Source of the DNA: Trachythela sp. YZ-2020
Taxonomy: Eukaryota; Cnidaria; Anthozoa; Malacalcyonacea; Clavulariidae
Length of the DNA stretch: 64,000 nt
Direction: 5' to 3'
NCBI GenBank assembly: GCA_016169945.1
Contig: JADLSH010000155.1
Span: 2,611,501 to 2,675,500, forward strand
Numbering within the stretch: position 1 is the first letter of the stretch; the number at the start of each line of letters is the position of its first letter. The notes beneath the pieces were generated by a model, which saw nothing but the letters and a program-made list of their open reading frames with translations, was not told the origin of the DNA and ran no database searches. A program made the position numbers and the translations under genes. This document shows, one piece after another, positions 1 to 12,035 of this stretch.

Positions 1-239
1 CATATGTAGATGTAGATGTGATACGTACAAAATGTCAGCCGCGACTGCCGCGACGGTCAAGACTAGCACTCGAAAATGATCGCTAATCTTGACCGCCGCG
101 GCTAACTCTTTGTACGTATGACAGCAGAACTGTATTCTATTTTCTGTGCGGCCGTCAAGTTTTTAACCAATCACATTTCACGAAAGTATAAACACGTACG
201 TGCGTACAATTGTGCGTACGTACGTGCAAGTGGAGCCCT

Positions 240-500
240 GCCTTAACGTGATAAACGATGTACGTAAATCGATAAGAATTGAGATCCACCCACGCTACTT
301 TATGACGCATTTTTACTGTCAAAATTCAATAGTAATAAATCGAACGCCAATGATATAAATCGAGCAACAATTTCTCGAATCAATTATAGAACCGACAACT
401 ATTAATTTTTAAAAGAGCAATAAACAATATGGTTTTAATTTTAAGAATGTTTCGGAACGTGATCGAATTCATTATAATTGAATTACCATAATTAAGATAC
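240..500 (+). repeat. Duplicated segment upstream of the transporter gene (copy A)
   Basis: This stretch, ending about 120 bases before the transporter start codon, recurs in the same orientation at about 5455-5785. Shared landmarks are the run AACGATGTACGTAAATCGAT, the block AATAGTAATAAATCGAACG, GATATAAATCGAGCAACA, and AAGAGCAATAAACAATATGG. Copy B has small insertions, including 30-40 bases before the CCGACAACTATTAATTTT block. Copy A probably includes promoter or 5' untranslated sequence of the gene at 624, but no clear TATA box or initiator could be chosen. Confidence 0.85.
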
Positions 501-623
501 AAAACTATTTTACGTATTATATCTAAATGTACCAATGGTATAAATGTGAGGCCTATTTCAAGAAGTGTGCATACAAAGTCGAATGTTTCCCACGAGTGAC
601 GTTTTCCGACCAATAATATAATT

Positions 624-3259
624 ATGTCTCGTCCTGGAATGATCACTGTGGATGTCAAGCTCGCTGAAGGAAAAAAAGAAAATGTTAAGGACAAAGAATT
701 CGCTCTAGCTAAGCTTAAGAATTTTGTAATGCGACAATTTCTCACAATTGGTACAGTCATTTCGATTATCCTGGGGATATTTGTCCCTCAACCAGCTGTG
801 TACCTCAGCGAAAGAATACCTCTTGTACAAGTTTTTGTTATGGTGATCTTGTTCGCTATCGGTTTACGGCTACGTCTTCAAGAAGCAAAATCTGCAATCA
901 AGTCTTATAAGGAAGTCCTGTTTGGGCTAATTCTGGTTCTGTTTGTTCGCCCCATGTTTGCAACAATTCTTCTCAACCAAATCCAACAATTTGGACCTCT
1001 CATTGGAAGTGTTGGTGAACGGGTAATGAAGAATAACTCCAATAGTTCCATTCAAGAGATGCCGACTCTCGGTCCCGAAGAATTTCGTCTTGCATTGCAA
1101 ATATATTTGATGTGTCCTAGTCCTACTGCTATATCATTGATAATGGTGAGTTTGTTTCATGTCGATTACTAAATGTATTATTTTATAACAATTCAATTTC
1201 ATAATTATATTAAGATCCAATAAACTATATGTAATATATACAAACCGCACAAGAGGTCTTTATCAGATTTAAAACATCGAGGCGCAGCCGAGTGTTTTAG
1301 ATCAGATAAAGGCCGAACTGTAAGGTTTGTATATGACTTCTAAAATGACTCGTTTTGTACGCTCACTGGCGTTGGAATTTTGAAGATTGATATTATCTAC
1401 GCTGTAAAAACTGAAGGAGAAAATTTGAGCAAGTCTATATCAAATATATAGATCCGCTACGGGTCATGAGTTTCCTTTGTATTTTGCCTATGAATAATTA
1501 ATGAATTTTAGAAATATATATACATTACTCCTCGTAAGCAGTGGCGTAGCCAGCCCGCCGATTTGGTCCCGCTATGCAAATTTCAAATCATTACATTATT
1601 CATTTCTTTAGGAATTGATTGTTTTCACCGTCAATGAACACGAACAAATTTGCATAGTGGGACTAAATCGGCGGCCTGGCTACGCTACTGCACGTAAGAT
1701 TCTTAAGATGCATTTGAATAATACACGGTTATTAACTCACCAAAATATACGTCCATTTTATGTTACCGACTATAGAAGGACAGCTTGCAGTAGTTAAAAC
1801 GTTAAGAAGTCATGGACACTATCATTATTATATATTATTTGTCTTCTTCATTCCTACTTAAATATCATATCAATAGAAGAGCAAACTTTTCAAACTGTTA
1901 TTAAATAATATTTTTTACCATTTTTTCCTTAAGGTAACCGCTGCAAATGGTCATCGAGGATTGAGTATTCTGGTTTCAAGTCTTAGTATAATCATATCTG
2001 TCTTCACGATCCCTCCAATGCTGGTATGGTTAATACCTTCCTTGCAACATATTCATATTGATGTCGGGAACGTCGTCTTGAATACTGTGATTTGGATTCT
2101 GCTGCCATTGGTGGTGAGTAGCTATTTAGTTCATAAAATGCATGGATAGTAATGATCGAACCAGAAACTAAAAATCACGCGTTGTGTTTGTTATGTGCTG
2201 ATTGGTCAGGCAGGTGCTAGGTAGCATGCAAATGTTTGAAACTTATGATCGATTCGTGATCCTCATGAAGAATTTGATCAAATTAAAGCATAACCAGAGA
2301 AACCGGACGTGACTAGGAGAGGCGGGTTGGCCTTGACTTGGACTTATATACTTCTTACTCTTGTTGCCGAATTATGTATAATAAATAAAGCTCGCTCGAC
2401 GAAGATTTCGGCTCTTGTGCATGGATAAATGAGATAAAACGCTTCGCCGAATAAATTAAGTACCTGTTTATGATTGTTTTCCTCAAACACAAAACAGTTA
2501 AAATTGGGCTCTGCAAAGCTTGTGGTCGCACATTTTGAAAATTTAAGAATGTTATGATCAATGGATGTGGGTTGATCAATGTCTAAGATTATTAAAACAC
2601 GTGTGACCCCAACAGCTGTAAAGTACAATCATTGATTTCAACCTTTCATAATTTTATAGATTGGACGAAGTTTGCGGTTCCTCAGTCCTGTCAAGAAAGT
2701 AGTAAAAAAATGGGACAATACAATAAAATACACTGTTATCAGTTTCATTATCGCCATTTTCCTTGTTAAAGTCAGCGAAACGAGCGCGAGTGGAAATTTA
2801 GGAAGGGTCTCTATTGTGAACATTGTATGCGTGGTTGCACTTGGAACAACTTTCGCAACTTTTAATCTGATTGTAAGTTATGGTTTTCTATCTATTTTAC
2901 CTTGGTTCTCGCAGAAGTCAACTGTAACATTGTCCATTTTGAGCTCTATTCCTCTTGTGATAATTGCATTCACAATTATCGATGTACTACCAGACAATGC
3001 AGGGGATAAAGGATTGCTGACTCTGCCAGGGATATTCGTTTCCCTCGCCATTTTGTTAGTGTTGAACTGTTTTGTGGCGTTTGCTAAAGTTCGAGACAGT
3101 GACTCTGATGATACAAAGGATGAACTACAGTTTGTAGACAAAGGCGAAACCGAGGATACCCGAGAGTCAAATATAAACTCAACATTTAACGAAGTCGCTG
3201 TGTTTACCATCTATACAGATGAAATATCAATCAAAGAACAAAAATATAATCGAAGCTGA
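624..3259 (+). CDS. SLC10/SBF-family transporter (bile acid:sodium symporter superfamily, SLC10A7-like), three exons
   Basis: Predicted multi-pass membrane transporter of 433 residues from exons 624-1145, 1934-2113 and 2660-3259. All junctions are phase 0 with good sites (ATG|GTGAGT; CCTTAAG|GTA; GTG|GTGAGT; TTTATAG|ATT). The protein has a charged N-terminal tail of about 35 residues, roughly 8-10 hydrophobic segments and an acidic C-terminal tail rich in Asp/Glu. The segment CPSPTAISLIM followed across the splice by VTAANGHRG (about residues 164-183) matches the crossing-helix region of SLC10A7-type proteins, where a Cys-Pro-x-Pro run precedes an Ala/Gly/Asn-rich turn; a PLV-IGR motif follows at the second junction. 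Family substrates include bile acids and other organic anions, but SLC10A7 itself has no settled transport substrate, so the substrate here is unknown. Intron 1 hosts a hAT-type MITE. The start ATG at 624 is the first in frame with the conserved part. Family call is firm; the A7 subgroup is inference. Confidence 0.78.
1236..1334. repeat. Foldback element in intron 1
   Basis: Imperfect palindrome of about 99 bases. The left arm starts ATATACAAACC and runs through GGTCTTTATC; the right arm runs GATAAAGGCC to GGTTTGTATAT. The loop is GC-rich (CGAGGCGCAGCCG). The neighbouring bases to about 1435 recur in reverse orientation at 5207-5329, so the foldback sits at the edge of a larger dispersed repeat. 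Confidence 0.75.
1317..1440 (+). repeat. Dispersed repeat in intron 1 (inverted copy at 5207-5329)
   Basis: About 120 bases whose reverse complement is found at 5207-5329 at roughly 93% identity by eye. Landmarks are ACTCGTTTTGTAC, TCACTGGCGTTGGAATTTTG and ATCTACGCTGTAAAAA. Its function is unknown; it is probably a mobile-element fragment. Confidence 0.85.
1539..1690. mobile_element. hAT-type MITE, 152 bp
   Basis: Terminal inverted repeats of 45 bases begin CAGTGGCGTAGCCA (left) and CAGTAGCGTAGCCA (right, reverse complement) and differ at only four or five positions. The flanks are CTCGTAAG (1531-1538) and CACGTAAG (1691-1698), an 8-base target duplication with one mismatch. A CAGTG start with an 8-base duplication is the hAT signature. 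The 62-base core holds no coding potential. It lies in intron 1 of the transporter gene. Confidence 0.85.
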
Positions 3260-5200
3260 TTGCATTTGTTAACATGCAGGGGACATTTTAAAGCGCAATG
3301 ATAACCAATTTGTGCAGTGATAAATGAGATTTGTGCGACCGTCTATGCATGGAATTTTGTTCAGCCCGCTACCATTTAGAACAAGCATACTTTGATACAG
3401 TAGAGCCAAAACATACACTACACAAATAACAGGATGAAAGGACACTGTAGTTAAAATTACTCTTACAGTTAAAATGACTTTTAGTAAAAAGTCTCTTAGT
3501 TAAGAAACCTCTTAGTCTTAGTTAAAAATACACTTAGTTAAAATATTTGTTATACATTCCTCTTAAAGAAGCACTCAGTTAGGTCGCATAATTGAGGTCA
3601 ACATTCATAACGTTTTATATATTATTACTATAATCTTTACGTACATTTTTATCGTGTATTTTTATCGACTTTATCTATTTTTACTCTATATCTATTTTTT
3701 TTAATCAATATAGAATATTTATTTTTAACATCCATGTGATACTCAAAAGGTTTTATGGATGAATAAATGTAGATGTATAGATGTAAATTGTCTCGTGATG
3801 TGAATAAAAAGTCTTTATATCTAATGACATTATATTTGTATACCGGTGCGTGAAATTTCTCATTGACATTACTTTGCAAGACATTAGCCAAAGCTCAAAA
3901 TATCAATACTGATGTGTAAGATTGAGTTAAATTAGGACGCATACAAATTTATCAACATAAGAAATTTTGAGTATAATACTTGAATAGAAAGGTGTTAAGT
4001 TAAGTTAGGCGAAACAAAGTGTTTTGAAAGGGAGTTCTTACGCGAGGTAGCATAAACTTTTATTAGTAATTGTAAATGAAAATACAAATAGCTTTTTATA
4101 AGTTATTTAAAGTTTTTCTTCGAGTGTTCAATAGTTTGTATCAGATATGTTTGGTGGAAAAAGTATCGGATCCTCGGAACCTAGCTCACAGAAATTTTTT
4201 GCATCTGAAGTTTTGCAGAAAACTTTTCATAGAAATTTGTAAGGTTGATATGTAACAGAACTCTAATGCTCTAGTCTACACTTAGTAGAATTTCTAATAC
4301 ATTCCATATCACTAAATTATAAATACCACTGAATAACAAGGAACAGCACTCCAATCAGCCAATGCTAAAATCAATCAATGGTCAAGGGACCTCATCAATA
4401 TAATATTCAAATATATATTCCAGGAAACAAAAGCTCCCAAAAAATTTCTAAATTTCTAAATTTTTTCGGTTTTTCTTTAATGTCATATTGTCGTGAATAA
4501 TGGATGAGCTTTGCACGCAATAAATTTTCAAAGACAGGATCACATGTATATCCTTCTATTAAACACCGTACCTAAAATGGCTACTCTTTTGTTTACATTT
4601 CACAAAAAGAAAGATGTCCAAGTCTTACTTGTGAACCTTAATAGAAATCACTTAGTACTCATAACTTCCAGACGAAGGGCCTCCGACTGTCGAAGTTCTT
4701 GTTATATTTACCAGGCAGCCGTTGATCCTACAAAGCCTCGATCATATTTTTCATAAGTCATGTGCCTGCAACGTAGCAGGTTATTTTGTAATTGAAGATC
4801 ACTATCTTAAGACTTTATTTACATGCATGACTAATGGCTCTAATATGAAGTAGCCAATTTGCGTCTTATGTCTGATGGCTGAACCCCTCAGAAAATGAGA
4901 ATGGCAAATTTGGCTTATCGTGTCGGCTATCGTTCTTAATTATAGCAAATTGACTTATAGTGTTTAGGTAATTATGTTTATACATTAACATATACGACAT
5001 TTCGTTATTAAATTCTTACCTATCATATTGCTAATTTGGGTATGCAGGAAACCGGAAACGATGATTTTGTTATTTTGCCCAATTTCCTTCTTGAAATTTT
5101 GCAGACACTTTATAGTCTGAAACCCAGGTTCCCAGAAAGAAAAAAACTTTTTCAAACTCTGGTTTGTATGCCTTCTAAAAATCATTAATTATTAATTAGT
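3260..5200. other. AT-rich 3' flank of the transporter gene, no further gene seen
   Basis: Contains short imperfect repeats of CTTAGTTAAAA type at about 3440-3550 and an AATAAA at 3803-3808 that could be the polyadenylation signal of the transporter. Small open frames here lack splice support or recognisable domains. Confidence 0.5.
3803..3808 (+). promoter_or_regulatory. Candidate polyadenylation signal AATAAA
   Basis: An AATAAA 544 bases after the transporter stop codon. Earlier weaker hexamers exist in this AT-rich tract, so the assignment is tentative. Confidence 0.3.
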
Positions 5201-5206
5201 TATTGA

Positions 5207-5329
5207 TATAGACTTGCCCAAATTTTCTCCTTCAATTTTTACAGCGTAGATAACATCAATCTTCAAAATTCCAACGCCAGTGAGGGTACAAAACGAGTCG
5301 TTTTAGAAGTTATATACAAACATTGCAGT
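5207..5329 (-). repeat. Inverted copy of the intron-1 repeat
   Basis: Reverse complement of about 1317-1440. It lies roughly 130 bases before the duplicated upstream segment, so pieces of the transporter locus (or the repeats that flank it) occur here in rearranged order. Confidence 0.85.
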
Positions 5330-5454
5330 TCGACATCCCCCCACCCCCACCAATACCCCCTTATCCACGGTCCTGCAAATTCGCGACGACAAGTTTTTGT
5401 ATGATATATTTTAGGGCTTGGCTGATGCTCTTTTCCGACCACACGTATCCTGAC

Positions 5455-5785
5455 GTAATTGTACGTAACATGCATAAACGATGTACGTAAATCGATGAAA
5501 TGTGACATTCACCCACGCTAATATATGACGCGTTTTTACTCTCAAAATTCAATAGTAATAAATCGAACGTCAATGATATAAATCGAGCAACACTTTTTCA
5601 GATCGTAGCAATCGATATTCCGGGCGGAAAACGAAGTTTTGTTAAAAATATTATAGCTCCGACAACTATTAATTTTAAGAAGAGCAATAAACAATATGGT
5701 TTAAATTTTAAGAAATGTTTCGGAATTAGTTTAAGAAAGTTTTCGGAACGTAATCGAATTCATTTTAATTAAATTACCATAATTG
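5455..5785 (+). repeat. Duplicated upstream segment (copy B)
   Basis: Second copy of the segment at 240-500, same strand, with insertions. No transporter exon follows it: downstream of 5785 the sequence diverges and holds no recognisable coding region, so this is not a second intact gene. Confidence 0.85.
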
Positions 5786-6415
5786 CTCCGCTGGGCGTGG
5801 CCGCGGCCAGTGGAGCTTTAAAATTCAAATTATCTGTTTTAGTCGTCTTCAGTGTCACAAAATGAACAATCCACAGGTGGCCCAAGTTCGAACACAAACT
5901 TATGCTGCCGTATGTACATCTATTAATAATTACGACTTTTTTATGTGGGTACTTTATGGATAATATGGGTGAAGTTATTGAGTATGCTCCAGTGAGCCCG
6001 TGATCCATATCGTTCAGTGTGCAATCAGTTTCAAAATGCCGGTTACGTGATGAGTAGGGCTCCGGGGCTATAATATTTCACACAATTTCGTTAAATTTTC
6101 GCCGAATTGTGGCGTTCTTTATGGATTTCTTTATTTAGTTGTACTCTGGATTTCATCTCGCTATGAATTTACCTGTTTTCTTTTGGTGCAACAACAACGA
6201 AATTCCGAAATTTGGATCGCCGAGTTGAGTTGAATAAGTTCAAACCATGAAAATGTTGGAAAGCTTGAATCTGAACCTAATCTGAACAATATACAATATT
6301 ATACCTCAACTTCAAATTGTCCAATCAGAAAGCTCAGTTTGTGCCACGTGAGCATGAAATTAATCGCGATATCACGCCTTACGTCATCATTTAGCGAGCC
6401 TGCGTTCCTTTTGAC
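5786..6415. other. Unique-looking sequence without a recognised gene
   Basis: No exon with both splice signals and no recognisable domain was found. Open frames are short and unsupported. Confidence 0.4.
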
Positions 6416-6459
6416 AATGTTCCACCCAATGTTCTCCGGGGAACATGGGGTGGAACATT
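6416..6459. repeat. 44-bp hairpin
   Basis: Near-perfect inverted repeat with arms AATGTTCCACCCAATGTTCT and its complement, and a centre of CCGGGG. Likely the remains of a small foldback element. Confidence 0.8.
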
Positions 6460-6748
6460 ATTCGCGTAGACCACGCGAGACAATACGCACGACTCAATGT
6501 GTGAAAATGGCGGGAAAACAATATGGCGTTCGTAATTTGTTTGTAATTTCGTAAAAGATTTATTCAATTAAATGACGATTTTCAAGAGGTATGTTACCTT
6601 CAATGATCCAAAGGATACAACCTCAAATATATTAAAGGGAAAACGTCAGAAACTCAGGTAAAAATAAGAAATTAAACATTGTATTCGCTTAGTTATTCAG
6701 CAAGTTTATTCTCAACTTAGTGGGTTCTTTTAACTTTCGGTATAATAT

Positions 6749-6854
6749 ATCATTTATAGACCCTCCGCTCGGGGGATTCGGCAAAATATTACCCTCAGTG
6801 ATCACTTCGGGTAATATTTCGCCGAATTCCCCTCGCTCCGGGTCTATAAATGAT
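6749..6854. mobile_element. Foldback MITE, about 106 bp
   Basis: Arms of about 46 bases: ATCATTTATAGACCC at the left, GGGTCTATAAATGAT at the right, with CGGCAAAATATTACCC mirrored by GGGTAATATTTCGCCG. Spacer of about 14 bases. No coding capacity. Confidence 0.8.
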
Positions 6855-7135
6855 AAAGGTACAGATGAGATACAGGTTTTTTGTTAAGTTCCCTAAAGGA
6901 TCGGCCATATTACATACTTATCGAATATTGATTTTAAATATTATTTTTATGCTCTTTTACTTTGGTTTTCCTTGGTCCGTTGGATCTTTGCATCACGCCA
7001 CGTTTTGTGGTAAAATATTAATATTATTGCGCTTGTCTCAGACTCATTTCAGGAGTGTTATATGGTACATACTCTCGATTTCAGCTTCCTTTTGAAGACT
7101 GACCTCGAATGTTTGTTTGTAATTTGGAAAGTTCA

Positions 7136-7322
7136 TTCCAAAGTTTAGAATTTTGTTTCAAAGTTGGTTTCCGATGTTCGATACAAATTAAGTTTGTTTA
7201 CAAATTCAAACGCAATTGGCTAATGGTATAAGCTAGCCAATCAAATCGCATAATACACAACGATCGTAACATTTCGTGAGCTAGCGGAAACCAACTTTCA
7301 AATCAAATTCTGAACTTTGGAA
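7136..7322. mobile_element. Foldback MITE, about 187 bp
   Basis: Terminal inverted repeats of about 37 bases, beginning TTCCAAAGTTTAGAATTTTG on the left with the matching complement ending CTTTGGAA on the right. The core is AT-rich and non-coding. Target duplication is unclear. Confidence 0.7.
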
Positions 7323-7639
7323 CATTATTTCCAAGTTATAAACAAACTATCGAAGTCAATTTTCAAAAGCAAGCAGAAATCGAGAGTAATAATATATAAG
7401 TATACAGCCTTGAACGTTAAGGCGATGTTACACGGGACGACTTTTAGCGGCAACTCGCAATGGAAATCGTTTCAGAACCTTATTACATCTAAACATCTTG
7501 AATAATATCTCTCCGTATTCCGTCCTCGTTACTATGGTAACTGTCACTAATATACTTCCGGGTTGTTCGTACTGCTTACATAAAGTATATACGCACTTTC
7601 ATAGGCAGCCTACAATAAGTAAAGGGGCTGCTATAGCTT

Positions 7640-8395
7640 TTGCTTTTTGTGCATTTTAGCAACTTTTTTAGTTTCTTAAAAAGTGGCCTTGATTTTTTGG
7701 ATGATTTTTAACGATCTCCAAAGTGGTCAAGAGTAGAGGCTAACGCTTACAGTTTTAGGCCACTTGTATTTTTTAATGTAATTTACCAATAACAGATTAG
7801 GTAGAAGTTACGATACGTGATACCAACCAACAGACAAGTAAGAGGGCTGGCAGCCTTTACTTTTTGGCCATTTTAGCCACTTTTTTAGTTTAATAAAAAG
7901 TTGCTAAAATCCAAAAAGTAAAAGGCCTAGGGTTAAGCTTTGCCTTTCGTCGACATAAAAGTTAAGGGGTTAGCCAACGGTTTGCCTTTACTCTTTGCAC
8001 AATATTTGTCACTTTTAAAAATTAAGAGTGGCCAAAAAATATAGGATAATTTCCCCGTAACTTTTCGTCAATAAAATGTAAACGCGAAAGTCCTTCACTT
8101 TCGGTTGACTTTTAAATATTTGCAAAGAGGTCAAGAAGTAAAGGACCTTCACTTTTTGGCAACAATTTGCCAATGACAGGTTTGGTAGAAGTTATGATAG
8201 CAACACCAACCAATAGACAAGATAGTCTAGTCGACATGCACTTTGTGGAAATGCACATTGCTGAAGTGCATAAGTAAAGCCATTCGCCTTAACTTTTCGG
8301 TCACTTATATTTTTTTAATACAATTTGCCAATGACAGATTAGGTAGAAATTATGATAGTCAATACTAACCAATAGACAAGATAGTCTACAGGACA
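7640..8395. repeat. Cluster of degenerate 60-100 bp repeats
   Basis: Three diverged copies of a unit around CAATTTGCCAATGACAG and ACCAATAGACAAG lie at about 7751-7838, 8163-8229 and 8295-8389, mixed with inverted runs such as TTTGGCCATTTTAGCCAC. No coding capacity. Origin unknown, probably a decayed element. Confidence 0.65.
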
Positions 8396-9680
8396 CTTGC
8401 TAGCTTTGCATGCGCGAGAACTATGGATCAGTCCCTGCTGAAGTGCAAGTCATTTTAGACTTTGAAAATGTTGTCCACACTACTAGGTCGTGGTTGCAAA
8501 CACACCACAACTCATTCACCTTAATCCTTCTACTTTTTGGTTGTATCATGTGGAATGAAATAACAACGCTGAAAAAGCCCAAAATGCAGTTGACTGTATA
8601 AGGGACTGATCCATTCTTATCTCACACACGAAGCGACAGAGTATCCACTAGACTATTTTAGATCTTCATGGATCTCAAATATTATAACTTCTACATAATC
8701 TGTCATTGGAGAAATCTATTTAAAAACATCTTTAAATGTCTACAAGACGTTATAGTACTTAAGATCACCGAAAAATATAAAATTAATATTAATAGTCAAG
8801 TGGACACTCCGTGGATTCCCATATACGACACATATGAATCGATCGCTGAAGAAATTAACGACATTTTATTTCAGCCTTGTTTTTTAATTCCACATAATAC
8901 AACCAAAAAGTGTACGCGTAAATAAGTTGAAGTAGGTTTCTAAAAGCGACCCGTTACTATAGTAGGGAAGACAACGGACTATCAGATCGGGAATCGACGG
9001 ATCAAAACCCCGGTTCAAGAACGTTCTTTTGCGAGAAAAAAACGCCCTGTCTAATCCAAAATTTTGCTTTGATATGGGAAATGCGACCCCTCCTGTACTC
9101 CTCTTGTCCAAGTATAGGAGAGATGAATTTCCCTTCCTCCCCGCTAATCTAAGTGTCCCAAGTTATAGCGTTTCTCAACCTGACACATGTTTTTATCTTT
9201 CTTCAAGGTACAAATAGAAAATATCTATCGATTGACTAACCTTCCATTGTCCAAGAGATTTATTGCAAAACACCTGGCTTACTTTCCTCATTCTCTCATT
9301 CATCCACATTCCTATACCTAGGAATGGACTAGAGATTATAAAAACAGATCCTTTTTCATTCAGATACGATTTTATTTTTTGTTTAGGTTTTTCGCTGTGT
9401 TTTCGTATATAACTAATTTATTCAATCAATTAAGAATTAGTGCCAATTGTATAACGCATATTTTATTCAAACATTCACAGCGGTTCCCCCACTCCTTCAA
9501 GTAAGAATGGGAGGTTTGTCGGCTGAGCTCAGTTAAGAGGAATGTACATGAGGAATTGTAATCGGGAAGGGCGCGTAAAACTGATGCCCAACTGCCAAAA
9601 AGTGAAGAAGTGGAGGAACGGGAAATAAAGCAGGCGGAAATACACTTTTTACTGAAATCAGCACAACACCAGTGGCTAAC
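8396..9680. other. No recognised gene
   Basis: Short open frames only. A segment near 8540-8560 (TTTTTGGTTGTATCATGTGG) recurs in inverted orientation near 8885-8911, suggesting another decayed foldback spanning the two. Confidence 0.4.
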
Positions 9681-10023
9681 ATGCACGATATCATACCACC
9701 AAGATGCCTTTCAAGTTACAATCTGAGACATTCAAGAACTTTTGTCCTCCCAAAAACCAAAACAAACAGATTTAAAAACACTTTTATACCCTCATGCGTT
9801 AGACATTTTAATGACAAAATCTAACTTTTAGATCTTGATTCTCTTGAACTACTATATTAGCGTATTTTTACCCTACAATTATGTATTTTAAAAATTCATG
9901 TGTAAATAGAGTATAAATTAATTAACTATTTTATTAATCTATGTAAATTATAGCACGCAATTCAGCCTTATAGGCTGCTATGTGTTATCTTAATTAAATC
10001 TATCTATCTATCTATCTATCTAG
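9681..10023 (+). mobile_element. 5'-truncated non-LTR retrotransposon (LINE) 3' end
   Basis: Positions 9681-9824 encode a 47-residue C-terminal tail of a LINE reverse transcriptase protein: YNLRHSRTF, then LPKTKTNRFKNTFIPS, then a stop. This is the usual end of CR1/L2/Jockey-group ORF2 proteins, where YxLR followed by P+x+T and F+xSF precedes the stop. An AT-rich 3' untranslated region follows and ends in a TCTA tetranucleotide run (about 10001-10023), a typical LINE tail. Everything 5' of the tail is missing. Confidence 0.8.
10001..10023. repeat. TCTA microsatellite
   Basis: About six TCTA units forming the tail of the LINE fragment. Confidence 0.9.
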
Positions 10024-10321
10024 CTTCCCAACAGAGTGCACTCGTTTTCGGTCGCACAGTGAATGATCTATGTCAATTGGATTCTCACTTAAAACGTGGG
10101 GATACCGCTGAGAATAGGATATGCATGGAATCGGGTCAGCATAGGTAAAAATATTATACTGCTCGTGTATGGCAGGTAAACGTTTAAAGGCACACGCAAG
10201 AATGACAGCAACACGTGAATTCGAGTAAAGGTTAGAGGGTTATTAAAACTGTCATCGGGAAATTGGCTGATCAGCGAGTTTTATAAACTATACTATTTTC
10301 AATCTGCTTCTGCATGTGTAA

Positions 10322-10943
10322 GGCGGTGTCACAGTGATATGTGTATCCCCGTGTTTTGTGTATCCCCATACTCATATCACTAGGGATATATGTATCCCCG
10401 GTGGGAATACTCAAAACACTGAGCTCGAGCGAACCTGTGCACATGGAGCGAACGAAGCGAATGAGGATTTTAACCACTGATCTCATGATTTTAACAGAAA
10501 ACAAAGGCAAATCTCCGATAGGTGGATACTTTTTTCGTTCTTCAACAAATATTTGTAAAAGATTTACAGTAAGATGGAAAGACATTGCCTAGTCCATTTT
10601 ATGAGGTTATAATTTATACGCAGTACTGCACCACCAACGTTATCAGGTTAGTAAGTGTGTGCTCTATAATTTAGTGTACATGTAAATATATATGAAGTTA
10701 TGAACTGCCCTCATTTCCTATTCTCGTCGCCAGTGGAAATTTTTCACTAAACTTTTCCCGTGAAAATGAAATGGAAAACCATGGGGAAACCAATATCACT
10801 AGGGATCTGGGAATGTAGGGAGGTCAGGTAGGGATACTCAAAACACGGCCGCCATATTTGCTGGGGATACATATATCCCTAGTGATATGAGTATGGGGAT
10901 ACACAAAACACGGGGATACACATATCACTGTGACAGCGGCATT
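10322..10943. mobile_element. Non-autonomous DNA transposon with about 85-bp terminal inverted repeats
   Basis: The left end GGCGGTGTCACAGTGATATG and about 80 further bases are mirrored at 10860-10943 (read on the other strand: TGTCACAGTGATATGTGTAT, then CCCCGTGTTTTGTGTATCCC). Both ends are flanked by TAA, which would fit a PIF/Harbinger-type 3-base duplication, although the outermost bases of the two ends do not align exactly. About 450 bases of core have no recognisable protein. Confidence 0.75.
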
Positions 10944-10964
10944 AACCAAGGTGCTAACCTGCCT

Positions 10965-12035
10965 TTTACCGAAAGGAAAATGTGGAGGACCAAACTGTTA
11001 ACCTGCGTTCATACCAAGGGGAAAATATGCAGGACCAAGCTGTTATCCTGCCTTCATACCAAGGAGAAAATATGCAGGACCAAACTGTTATCCTGTATTT
11101 ATACCAAGGGAAAACATGCAGGACTAAGCTGTTAACCGGCATTGAAACAAAGGGAAAATATGCAGGACCAAACTGTTAACATGCCTTCAAACAAAGGGAA
11201 AATATGCAGGACCAAACTGTTAACCTGCCTTCAAACAAAGGGAGAAATATGCAGGACCAAACTGTTTACCTGCCTTCATACCAAGGGGAAAATACGCAGG
11301 ATCAAACTGTTAACCTGCCTTGAAACCAAGGGGAAAATAAGCAGAACCAAACTGTTAACTTGCCTTCAAACTAAGGGGAAAATATGCAGGACCAAACTGT
11401 TTACCTGCTTTGAAACCAAGGGGAAAATAAGCAGAACCAAACTGTTAACCTGTCTTCAAACTAAGGGGAAAATATGCAGGACCAAACTGTTAACCTGCCT
11501 TGAAACCAAGGGGAAAATAAGCAGAACCAAACTGTTAACTTGCCTTGAAATCAAGGGGAAAATATGCAGGACCAAACTGTTAACCTGTCGTCATATCAAG
11601 GGGAAAATATGCAGGACCAAACTGTTAACCTGCCTTCAAACCAAGGGGAAAATATGCAGAACCAAACTGTTAACCTGCCTTCATACCAAGGGGAAAATAT
11701 GCAGGACCAAACTGTTAACCTGCCTTGAAACCAAGGGGAAAATAAGCAGAACCAAACTGTTAACTTGCCTTGAAACCAAGGGGAAAATATGCAGGACCAA
11801 ACTGTTAACCTGCTTTCAAACCAAGGGGAAAATATGCAGGACCAAACTGTTAACCTGTCTTCAAACCAAGGGAACATATGCTGGACCAAACTGTAAGCCT
11901 GTCTTCGTACCAAGGAGATAAAAGCAGAACCAAACTGTTAAATTCTCTAGAAACAAAAGGGAAAATATGCAGGACCAAACTGCTAAACTGCCTTCATACC
12001 AAGGGGAAAATATGCAGGACCAAACTGTTAAATAA
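10965..12035 (+). repeat. 45-bp minisatellite, about 23 units, open reading frame throughout
   Basis: Tandem array of a 45-base unit (15 codons) containing GGACCAAACTGTTAACCTG, CCTTCAAACCAAGG and GGAAAATATGCA. Read on the plus strand the unit gives a 15-residue repeat, CRTKLLTCLQTKGKI or a close variant. Between about 11290 and 11560 ICR-type and ISR-type units alternate, giving a 90-base higher-order period. Because the unit is a multiple of three, frames stay open for hundreds of bases on both strands (259 codons at 11142-11921 on plus, 105 on minus at 11596-11913). Small indels switch the frame near both edges. Expression is unproven; the open frame may be a passive consequence of the period. 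Confidence 0.92.

Noticed and set aside
1615..1797. 60-codon open frame in intron 1
   Set aside because: Half of it is the right arm of the hAT MITE; no coding similarity.
11142..11921. 259-codon repeat protein as a stand-alone gene
   Set aside because: Open frame follows from a 45-base period; both strands are open, edges show frame-changing indels and no promoter is visible. Kept as a repeat only.
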